DNA of 64,000 nt, taken from assembly GCF_000234665.1 (NCBI RefSeq), contig NC_018336.1:1219069-1283068 (forward strand). Reading direction: 5' to 3'. This stretch comes from Leishmania mexicana MHOM/GT/2001/U1103 (taxonomy: Eukaryota > Euglenozoa > Kinetoplastea > Trypanosomatida > Trypanosomatidae). Positions 22,173-32,600 of the stretch are shown piece after piece (the stretch's first letter is position 1; the number at the start of each line of letters is the position of its first letter). The position numbers and the translations under genes are program-made. Under the pieces are notes generated by a model. It was not told where the DNA came from, made no database searches, and saw only the letters and a program-made list of their open reading frames with translations.

Positions 22173-23111
22173 ATGAGCTACGGCGGGTACGATCAAGGCT
22201 ATGGCGGCAATCAGGGCTACGCCGGCGGCTTTGGCTGCAACATGCAAGACTACACTTACCAGCAGCAGCAGACGATGCCGTATCAAGCGCATGGCGGCTA
22301 CAACCCCTATGGGCAGCTTGATGTATACCCTCCGCAGCAGATGAGTGGCGTGGCCAACAATGCTTATGGAGCTTACCAATACAATGGCTACACACAACCG
22401 TCTGGGGACGATGCTCACTCGACGGCGCTGAAGTCGTCGAAAAGCTTCACGGGTCCCTCGGCTGACGTGGAGCGCAAACAGAGCAGCGTGACACGCAGCC
22501 GCTCCATTGCCTCACGTAGCAGCAAAAGCGGTGGCACGGGCATGGCCCGTCACGGAAGCATCTTCTTCGGAACCCGCGAGCGGGACACCCAGGTGGCCAT
22601 CAGCACTCGCGGCGGCATGAGCGTGCGCGGCCTTGACGAGGAGGAATCCGAGGAGTTAAAACAGTTCTACGGAGATATGGCGTGCCGTAGCGAGGAGCGG
22701 CGCATGGACGGGCTGAAGGCCGTGCGGAGCTACCGTGGTGACATCGAGGAGGGAGAAGACGTCGGCAAGCCGCGCCGTGTGACAAACCGCCGCAACGTGG
22801 ACGGCCGTTCGGCGACTGGCTATGGTGGTATCAACTTCAAGCGCAAAGCAGCCATGCGCAATGGTGAGCAATGGGGCGAGGTGGAGATCCGCAGCAAATC
22901 GAATGGCAACGGTGGCCGCTCGCGTAGCGTGGAGAAGCCCTTCGTGCAGCAGCCGATTGCGGGGCCGAGCATGTACATGACACCCGTTGTGCTCGATGAA
23001 GCGCCGGTGGTGCCGCAGATATACAATCGGGAGGATGTCCACTCTTATGGCAACATCAGTGACTCATTTTCGGAGGCGGACGAGGCTGCACCGAGAGATT
23101 TCGAGTACTGA
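22173..23111 (+). CDS. gene 3: Tyr/Gly/Gln-rich protein of unknown function
   Basis: Protein of 312 aa. The frame is open further upstream, but the ATG at 22173 is chosen because the protein changes abruptly there from CT-derived low complexity to 'MSYGGYDQGYGGNQGYAGGF', and it follows the splice tract by about 120 bases. Residues 1-78 are rich in Tyr, Gly, Gln and Asn and resemble a prion-like or condensate-forming domain. Residues about 85-150 are Ser/Arg/Lys-rich ('SVTRSRSIASRSSKSGG') and could be phosphorylated. The rest is charged, and residues about 190-260 are notably Arg-rich. No enzyme motif, transmembrane segment or pseudo-kinesin domain is present. It interrupts the paralogous family on the same strand and looks unrelated to it. 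It may be an RNA- or cytoskeleton-associated protein; I do not recognise a named family. Confidence 0.85.
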   Translation: MSYGGYDQGYGGNQGYAGGFGCNMQDYTYQQQQTMPYQAHGGYNPYGQLDVYPPQQMSGVANNAYGAYQYNGYTQPSGDDAHSTALKSSKSFTGPSADVERKQSSVTRSRSIASRSSKSGGTGMARHGSIFFGTRERDTQVAISTRGGMSVRGLDEEESEELKQFYGDMACRSEERRMDGLKAVRSYRGDIEEGEDVGKPRRVTNRRNVDGRSATGYGGINFKRKAAMRNGEQWGEVEIRSKSNGNGGRSRSVEKPFVQQPIAGPSMYMTPVVLDEAPVVPQIYNREDVHSYGNISDSFSEADEAAPRDFEY

Positions 23112-26100
23112 GCAAACAACGAAGGCAAGCCGGAGCTGAGGAAGACACGCGGAGGACACAATAAAGGCCGAGGAGAGAAACTAGTACTAGGGGACTCGCC
23201 GACGCCTCGAGGAATATGAGGAGAGAAGAGAACACGCCTAGACCGTCAAAGACACACGTGCACACATGGGGGAGGGGGACTTGGCGTCATCGTTGAGGTC
23301 CTTCACTCGTAGCTGTGCGTGAATGCTAGTGTGTGGGTGTTGCTGATGGCCTGTTTCACTCTTTCGCTTTCTTCGACCCTTGTTTCTGCTTCGTTTTTTT
23401 TATGTGTGTGTGTGTTCTTTGCGTTCATCTCTGCTCCTTTCATATTGCTTGACAACATTTTTTTCCCCCTTTCCTCATTGTGTATACTGTATCACCCCTT
23501 CTTGTTGGTTGTTTGTCGACTTTCCATGGCTGATTCTTACCTCACTCCGCCCTCCTCGGCGCACCCCCACCTCTTCCCGCCTCCTCCTTCCCTTTCCTCT
23601 GCGTCTTCGCTCACCCTCTGTCTCCCTTTCTCTGCATTGTTTCCATTTCTGTTCTCAGCTCTCTTCTCTCTCTGGTTTCTCTGTCCACCGCCGCCCCCCT
23701 CCCCCTCTGTCTCTCGTCGCTGTCGTCGCGTTCTTTTTTATCTGCGCTCTTCACCAATCCATTATTCTCTTTGTGCCCTTTTTCCTTGTTACCCCTCCCA
23801 TCCTGTTCTTTCTTTCTCTTGCTGTGCGATCTGTGCGTGCTGCTTTCCTGTTGACTCTCTTCCTCCGCCCACGTTTTTGTCTGTGCCCACTTTGCTGGGG
23901 TGGCAGGCGTTGCTGCGGGCTCCCTCGCCTGCTGCCTTTTCTTTCTTGCCGTTCGTGGGGCTGCTACCCTACTGCCTACCCCCCAATCCCCGAACCTAAC
24001 CTCCGTCTTCCTCTCTGCATTCCGACTGTCTTTGTAGGCCGCATATGTGCACTTTTGTTGCCTGTTTTGTGTATTCATGGGGGACGTGCTCCTGTATGTG
24101 TTTAAGTGTCCGACTTTTACGAGCGCGCGTATCTTGCCCTACCTAGGCGCATGTGTGTCTCTTGTGCCACTGCTTCCGTGTGCGTCTGTCTCCTCCCCTC
24201 CTCCCCTCCGACTCCTCTCCCTTACGTGCTTGTGTCGCTCAGGCTTTTCCCCCTTTTCCCTTTTTGCGCCAGTGCTGCATTCTTCTCCCTTGGCTCCCTT
24301 TTGGTTGCCTTTTCCGCACATGCTTGGTAGAACACACACACACACCGACACACATGCCCATTCTCTTATGAACATAAACCGGAAGGTGGACCTGCTTGCA
24401 TCGACAGCCAGGTGGACACGTACAAACACATGCACACGCACACGTACACACACGAGGAAGACGGTGCACAGTCGACGTGCGCGCACGCCTGGTCGCTAAT
24501 GGCTAGAGCGAATAGCGAAGGAAAGAGAAGTGCGACAAAGAGCGGATGAAAAGCAAAAGACAGATGCGTCTCCATGGGTCCCGCTACTCCTCTGCTCCAT
24601 TCGATTTTTTTTCTTTTTTGAAGTGTCCGACGTGTGTGTTCTGCATTTTTTAATGCTTTCTTCTTTCTTTTTCGATTCTCGCTTGTGTGTGGCTGTTTGT
24701 TGTGCTCCTGTACCTCTTCTCTGTGTGTGTGTGTCTTTCTTTTTCTTTCTTCCCTCTCTTCTTACTCTGCTCGCTCTGCGTGTTGTGGCGCTCTTTTACG
24801 TCGGGCCCCGATCCTCTTCGACAGTCGCCCTGCATGGCCCCACCCTTCTTCCCATCCCCCTCTGTTGCGCAACTCCGGTCTTTGGCTCTCTGTTTCTATT
24901 GTTTTGCTCCACGGATTCTTCTCGTGCCTACCCCCTTTTCCCACTGCGCACTGTGCGTACGCAAAGCAGGTCGACAGACAAACGTCGAGAGGAAGTAGGC
25001 CGAGACACACCCACCCCCGCGATCGTGGTGGGTCTGGGTGTTACGAGTCAGCCCTTTGCGCGTGTTTTTTTTCTTTGTGGGTAAGAGGGGCTAACCCCAC
25101 CCTCTACCCCTTCTCTCCCGTCTCTCTTTATTTTCTCCCACCTTTTTTTTCGTTCTCCTTTGATGTTGTCCCCTGTTTCGCGGGCGCACAGCCCTCACAC
25201 ACTATCGAAGGGGCTGGCCAATGGAGAGGAGGGAGGGGGGATTGGGGAGGGGACGAAAAGGCCGAGAGGCGCTGAGCGCCTATACGCTGCAAAGGATCAG
25301 CGAAAGTGTTTGCATGGGCGCACGGGGCACCGCGAGGAAGGAGCGAGGAGAAAGAAAAGTGACGCGGCATAGTCAGAGGGGCACCTGCGCTTAACTTAGA
25401 GAAACACCAACAGCGCACAGCGAGAAGCAAGACGGTGGATGTGGAACGAGCGCGAAGAACTCGTGAAAAGGCAAAGGCGCTTTGAAAAGCGTTCCAGAAG
25501 AGTAAGAAAAAGCCAAACCAACACATGCGGTAATGGTTTCTGCCCCCCTCGAAGATGCACTTGCTTGCGCACCACCTCCCCACCCCTGCCCGTCCCCCTC
25601 CCCTCCTCCTGCGCAAAGGAGATGACACCTCTCTTTTCTATATCCGCTTGCGGGTACGCTGGTCTTGAATTTGGCGTTTTCTTTTGTCTTGTGTTCGACA
25701 TGTTCTCTATTTTTTTTTCGGGGGGGGGGAGGGGGTTTGTTTTGAGTGTGCTGTTGGCAGTCGTGTTGTGGTGGTGTTGATGGTGACGGGTGAGGAAAAT
25801 CCTTTGGGAAGTCCCTATACGGGCTGCCCTTCTCCGGCTTCTTCTCCCCCCACCTCGCAGCCTCCTCCCTCTCACCAAGCGGAGCCTTGCTGCTATTAGT
25901 GGTGTCAGAGCCGCTGTCGTGTCTTTTTTTTCTGGTTTCTGTGTACTCTCTTTCTATACGGCACATCGTCGTTGTGCATGACCTTCTGCTCTGTTTTTTT
26001 TTCTCTATCTTTCTCTCTCGCTTTCTGTGTGTGTGCGTGGCTGCGCCATCCTTGCCGCGCTATCCTCTCCTCTCTCCACTCTTCTTTGGTGGCTGTCCTG

Positions 26101-28483
26101 ATTGTACTTCTTTGTTGCTCGCCGTTCCCTGGATGGGAGCGAGGAGGTGCGCCCTTCCTCTCTCTCCGTGTTCGCATCCCTGTCTGCAGGACAGGGCGAA
26201 GGGTTTGTGTCTGTGTGAAAAACAAAAATAAGAGATGCGCGGCGGTCGGTGGTGGGCTGACAGCGGCGATGGCGGTTTTCAACTTTTCCTTTTTCTGTTC
26301 TCTTCATGTCTATTCCCCCCCCCAAGCCTCACCACTTTTTTTTTTCGTCGGTTCTTCACTCGTCCAGAGCTTCATCTCCATGTGCATGTACATGAATGTT
26401 TTCGTTTGCCTTTTTGTGTGTCTAAATATGCCTCGCTGTGGGCGTGTTGGCGTGTTGCGCTCTGTCTGACGTGTCTTTTGGTTTCTTTCCTTGACTCTCT
26501 GATCTCTTTTCTACTCCTTTCGATTTCCCTTCCCCTATGCGGGTGCGTGCACCATATCTTGAAGGTGCGGTGCAATGCAGCGAAGGGGAGAACAGGAAAA
26601 AGATTCACCTCCTCGACGATCCGCTCAGGAGATGCTGGGCCGAGAGTAGCGAAATCTGCAGCTGAAACGAAAGAAGAAAAAAGGAACTCGCGCTGGACGT
26701 CTTCTGAGCCTCGATGGTGCGGAAGCGTGCCCGATCTGTGCGGCAGAGTTATTGCCTGTAGGGTAGCGAGCCTGTGTGGTGCTTTCCGCCGTGGTCTTTT
26801 CGGGGTATTACATGTCGGACGAAGACACGCACCATCAGGCGTCGTTCTTGCAGGGCAAGGGACATGCCGCAGGAGGGAAGGACACAAAGACCGGAGACTT
26901 GGCTATACTCTCTCAACTCTGCCCCTCCCTCACCCCTTCTTATCTTTTCAGACGGCCCACCTCGCACCGCGCCTCCGTGGCGAAGATGATTAGGCTTCGT
27001 TCGACTCTCTCTCCCTTGCCTGTGGCCTCTCTCCACTGTTGCTTCACCTCCGTCTGCTTTCATCGCCCTCTAATGCATCAACGGTGCTGCGTATTCTTCT
27101 CTGAAAGCGCTCTTGATTTTTTTCACCCTGGGACATATACATATATATTTGCATCTCCTAGGTCAGACGCTAACTCATATCCACGTGTGCCAACCAACGT
27201 CTCCCGTTTCAACGGGCATCCTTGCTGTTGTTTGGAATCCTGCAAGCATTACTCAGCAGCTCAGCACGGATTTCGAGTTGTGCTGACAGTAAGAACGCGT
27301 ATGCTCGTAGGGTTTGTACACGCGTGAGAGACGCGATTCGATTAAAAGCCGTGTCGTAACACCACCTTACCCGCAGCTCCGAAACTCTCTCTGGCCGCCG
27401 CCACCGCTCTAGTGTTACTCTCATCATGCCATACCTCGTGCAGTCCACCCGTTGTGCAGCTACTTCAGCAGAAACGTTCTCGCGCTAATCCCTCGCCCCC
27501 TTCCCCCTCTCTCCCAAACAAAAAACGAAAAGGTGACGCTCTAGTCCCTTTTTTCTTCTTTCTCTCGTACCGCTCATCCTTACCTTAACTGGGCGCAGTT
27601 CATCACCTATCCACCCTGCTTTCTCTTCAGCGAGACATCGCCAAGCTTCTGCACAAACCGGCCTTGAGCGGGCCTCTCTTCCCCCTCCCGAGAACATGCA
27701 CCGGTAGCTGACCGTTGGATGGACATGTTTTTCTTTGTGGGTTATTGCAGCATTCTTCGTTTTCCCTCCTCTTTCCGTGTTCTCTCGTCTACTCGCCTCA
27801 TGAGTCCTCCATCCTTATCCGCTCCCTCACCTTTTCCCTCTTCCTCCCGCGTGGCACGTGACATGTGCCATCATTAAATTCATCGCTGCAGCGAAGGACA
27901 AAGCGGGTGTGCTTGCTTGCAAGGAGCGAAAAGGGACGAAAAAAAAAGAAACATGCTGGAAAGCACAGGAGCACAAGAGGACGGCTGGATATTGTGACAG
28001 CGCACGGAAGAGACCGCGAAACACGTGGGAGCCGACAATGGCGCAGCACTCTCTCTCTTGTAACCGAAGGCTGTCTCTCTGACTAGTCGCCCTTAACGTC
28101 CCTTGTGACAATGAACGCTCGCACAAGGTATTCATGCCATGCTTACCCGCACCAGCGCACGACCGCACCACTTTCTAGCCCTTCGCTTTTGTAAGCATGT
28201 ATGGCGGCTTTAGAAGCGGGAGAACACTTGGTGCTAGTCTCCTCATGTGAAGTTTATTTTGTCACTTTTCTTGTGAGCTCCGAGCTGCACCAATCTGCCG
28301 TTGCCCGTTTGCTCGATCTCGTGCATCTGAGTCTGTGAGGGTGTGTGCTCGTGCTTGTGCGCGTGTGAGCATGCCTACTGCCTGAGTCGTGTTTCTACGC
28401 TGGCGGGTCGTGTGTTCTCTATCGTTTTTCTCTCCACCTCTCCCGAGGTGGCCCTTCTTTTTTTTTCTTTGCACGAGTGTGGT

Positions 28484-28520
28484 ACACACATATACATATA
28501 TACACATGTATGCATGTGTG
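28484..28520. repeat. CA-TA-TG stem-loop
   Basis: Imperfect palindrome with cacacat and atgtgtg arms around a TA-rich centre, in the spacer before gene 4. Confidence 0.5.
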
Positions 28521-29435
28521 TGGTGGCCCCTTCGTTTTATCTCTCTCTGTCGTTTCTATGCACAGCGACGTGTCTGTCTGTCTGCGCGCTTATGTGTGAG
28601 TACTTTGACCCCATTTCATGTGGCCAGCTAGGGAGAAAAGGCCATTGGCTTCGGTGTCCCTATGCATGGGAGCGGTGCCCCCCCCCCCCCCACTACCACC
28701 ACGGTCACCGTCTGCGTGCCTGAGTTTGAAGTAAAAAAAACAGGAGATGTATTATTAGACGGCGACGGGAGGCGAGACGCCCGCACGCGCACACACGTTC
28801 AATGGATCACCGCACTCTCCTGTCGACTCCTTGGCAGGCATGTGGCCGACCCCTTTTGTAGGAGCGACACTGTTGCTCATGTTGCGATTGAAGTGCCCGC
28901 ATAGCTCGTGCTTTGTAGCCTCTCTGTCTCTTTGACCCCTCCTCCGCCCTCTGCCCTCTTCTGTATCCCGGGCCACATCTTTCGAACGCTTCTCCTCCTC
29001 CGCTTCCCATTCACACACACACACACACACACATACAGCAGCCACCGCACGGATAGCACCACTCAATTTGGGGTTTCAAGACTCTCTGCTTCTCTCTCCC
29101 GCCCTTTCCCATATTCCGATAGTGTTGTTTGTTTGCTTGTCTTCTGTGTATGTTTCCATCCTCGCGTACTTCGTCTCTTCTCTGTTTCGCCTGCGCAGGC
29201 GTTCCCCTCTCCCTCTCTTCCTCTCTCACAAGTCGTGGGGTTTCGTGTGTGACTGTGAGCGGGTCTGCACGTACGCTGTGCCTCCGTCTCCTTCGCCCAC
29301 CCTTTTACCGGTGTGGCCACTGCAGTGGTTCATTGTTAGCTTCCATCTTCGCCCATCTTTCTTGTGCGCTGATACTCCGCAAGCTCGGTCATTTGTTTCT
29401 GTCTTTTTGTGCCCGCTGTTGTGCCCTCCCCCCGT

Positions 29436-29465
29436 ACCTCTTCCTCCTCTGCTGCGTCTCCGTAG
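29436..29465 (+). promoter_or_regulatory. candidate trans-splice acceptor of gene 4
   Basis: A CT-rich tract (acctcttcctcctctgctgc core) is followed by the first AG at 29464-29465. This gives a 5' UTR of about 136 bases. Confidence 0.4.
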
Positions 29466-29601
29466 TGCGGTGCTTGCGCTCCTTGTCCTCGTCAGTGAGA
29501 GTGGTCGTGTATTCGCACCCCGCATCGGCCTCGTGCGGGGACTTTTGTGAGTTCCTCAAACCCGTGTGTGCTTCGTTGCGTGATACAGCTCAATACTCAA
29601 G

Positions 29602-32600
29602 ATGGCCTCCGGCACAAAGAAAAGGGAGAAGGCCGGTCACCGCCGCTCCTCGTTGTCCAACTCTGGAGACAAAAAGCCTTTGTCAGTGCCTTCGTCCTTG
29701 CCGCGGAGGCCGTCGGCGAGGGTATCTGCTTCAGCGTCCAAGCCAGCCGCCCCTTTCGCGGCTCTGCAAAGCGATGCCAAGCGCGCAGGAACCAGCGCTG
29801 CCCCTGTGCCATCGTCGGCGGTTCCTACGACCGCACAAGTCAGCTTCCCCGACACGTCTCCTGTCAGCGGTGCACGCAGTGTGCCCGCTCCTGCTGTGGC
29901 TCCGACAACAGCCAATGCGGCGCCGGACTCGCAGAACGGTATGGTCGCCGACGGCTATGGCTGGATGGGGCCCGCCGGCTACGACTCTATAGGTGCAAAC
30001 GGGACAGGTACCATGGAACGCAATGGATTTGGGTCCATGGGCCCTGGCGGTTATGTCATGGGCGACGGCAGGCAGATCTACCTGGGGGGATACGGCTCAA
30101 TGGGTCCGGGTGGCTACGACAGCATGAATGGCAGTGTGTCCGGCAACTACGGCTTCATAGGCGGTGGTGAAAACGTCAACCCAATGGGCTCCATGTATTG
30201 CATGGGCGGCAACCCAATGGGCTCTTGGTACGGCATGGGCGGCAACTCGATGGGTTCCATGTACGGCATGGGCGGAATGGGCTCCATGTACGGCATGTGT
30301 GGCAATCCGATGGGCTCCATGTACGGCATGGGCGGAATGGGCTCCATGTACGGCATGTGTGGCAATCCGATGGGCTCTATGTACGGCATGGGTTCCATGT
30401 ACGGCTTGAGTTGCTACAACGGCATGGGTCTGGGCAGCAACGGAGCCTCCATGTACGGCATCGGCCGCACCAACAGCCGCTCGAGCTTCCGCAGCACCGG
30501 CGGCTACGTCGGCGGAGCCTTCGGCAGCCTCTGGCGTGCACCGTCAGGCTACACCTCGCGTCCTAAGCAGGACATCAGCATCCCGCCGCCGTCCTCGTCC
30601 CTTCGAGAGGAGATGCCGGAGGGAAACGGTGACACAGGAGGCACGTCGAAGGACTCAGGCGCGAAGGCCGCTGCGCGCGGCGAGGCGACTCTCGGTGCGG
30701 AGGAGGGCAAGACGCCTGCCGTGGAGGGCACGGAGGCCGACAAGAAGGACGCGGACGCAAAGGATGCGGAGAAGGGCCGCGGCCGTACCGTGCCGACGGC
30801 GATGGCGTCTTCGCACCGTCTTACGAAGCAGGTGAACGACAATGTGCACGTCATCGCCGTGGTGCCGAAGGAGTCGATGCTGAACCGCACCGACAAGTCC
30901 GTGACTGTAGGCACGACCACGTACCAGATGGACGAGGTGGCGGTGGCCCCGGTGAGTGTAGAGAAGTCGGACTTGCTGAGGGATATCGTGGAGCAGACGC
31001 ACTGCGGGCACAACGTGTCCATGCTGGCTCTCTGCGGCTCTCAGCCGTACACGGCGTGTACTGACCCTATCACTGCCGTTGTCAAGCGCATGATGGAGTC
31101 GTTCGCGGAGGACAAGGCGCAGGTGACGCAGGTGAAGGCGTCGGCCGTGTCGTTCGTCGAGACTGGCAACATCATCGACCTCCTCGAGGCGAACGCGAAG
31201 CCGACGAAGCCGGAGATGGGCTCGAACCCGATCTACGGCCCGTGTGTGATGAACGCGTCAGAGAAAGACATCAAGTTGGCGGCCGAGGCTACCGATATTG
31301 TCACCAGCACTGCCGCGAAGGCGGCGAAAGAGGGTCTCGTCGTCATCACGTACAAGATCAAGCAGATCCGCCCTGTCACCACGATCGGCGCTGCGCCAGC
31401 GAAAGATGTGTATGTCTCGTCCATGTTAGTCGCCATGGTGGACGATGCCGGCATGCAGAGTCTGAAGGTAGCCGAGAAGCACGCCACAACTGAACCCGCG
31501 CTCATCTTCACCAACGCGATTGGCGGCGCCAGCCGCACCGTGGCCATTGTGCAGGTGCCGGAGAAAGATGCTGAAAAGCTGGTCGGTGGCGCCGCTGCCC
31601 ACTCCCAGCACCTGCGCGAAATCAAGAACACACCGACACGCAGTGGCAACATAAAGCGCTTTATCGACTACACCGAGCGTGCAGCGGCGGCCAACACGAA
31701 GGCGTCCCCGGAGACCACAGCGAAGATAGACCGTATGCTCAAGGACGCGAAGGAGCTGCTGGCCAGGCCTGAGCAGACGCCGCTGATGGCGTACAACCTC
31801 TTTGGTAGCAACGCGTCCACGAGCCCGCCGGAGCCGGTGCCCCAAAGCGGCGAGGGTGCAGCGAAAAAGGCTGATGCGCCGGCAGCACCCGCTGCGGAGA
31901 AGCCCGCCGAAACGATCGCAGAGGCGTCTGACGCCACGCCGACCGTTACGCCAGAGTCAGAGAAGCAGGTGCGTCTTGTCGTATGCGTCGACGGCACGGC
32001 GACAATTCCGGCAGAGCGGGTGAGGGCGGATGAGGTGGTGGTCCGAGCCCATCCGGACGAAGTGCCCGAGTCAGATACGCTAAAGACGCTGCGCGCCGTT
32101 TTCGGTAACGGCCGCAACGTGGCCTTGCTCTCGGCAGAGACGCAGTCGAGTATTCCGCTCAAAGACCAGTACACATGGAAGAGCGTTGCAGACATCCTCA
32201 CAAAGGCGTTTGAGTCGCCACCGGTGCAGGCGAAGGACACGTGTATTGAGCTCTTCATGTCCGTTGTGCGCAAGCGCCAGGTGCTCTGTGATCTCATGGC
32301 GAACGGCGCGGGGTCGGCGGGGCCCAAGCCCCTTGGCACGGCGTCGTCGCCGCTCTTTGGTCCGGTCCTTGTCGACACGACCCACAAGACACTGCGGCAG
32401 GCTTCAGACGTGAAGCCGGCACTCGAGCAGGCGCTGCAAGCCGCTCCGGGCCACCTCACGGAGCCTGACTCCATGATTGTCATGACGGCGGTGCTGAAGC
32501 AACTGCAAGCGAACGACGATGTGGCCGTGGCGTCCTTCATGGCTGCTTCCGGGCCGTCGGCGGCCGGCATTAGCGGCGCGATGTCGAAGAACCCGGATTA

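Larger units (their letters stand above)
23112..29601. other. 6.5-kb spacer between genes 3 and 4
   Basis: No convincing gene. Most of it is CT- and TG-rich. A more complex, less biased stretch lies at about 26550-28260. It contains an open frame that can start at an ATG near 26811 ('MSDEDTHHQASFLQGKGHAA'), but its later part reads as random Ser/Cys/His/Arg, so I do not call it a gene. TA-rich tracts occur at 27134-27149 and 28484-28520, and a poly-C run lies at about 28678-28691. No tRNA or other structured RNA is recognised by eye. Confidence 0.6.

Noticed and set aside
26776..27327. 183-codon frame with internal ATG near 26811
   Set aside because: The first 20 residues look protein-like, but the rest is Ser/Cys/His-rich without domains; too weak to call a gene, though worth transcript data.
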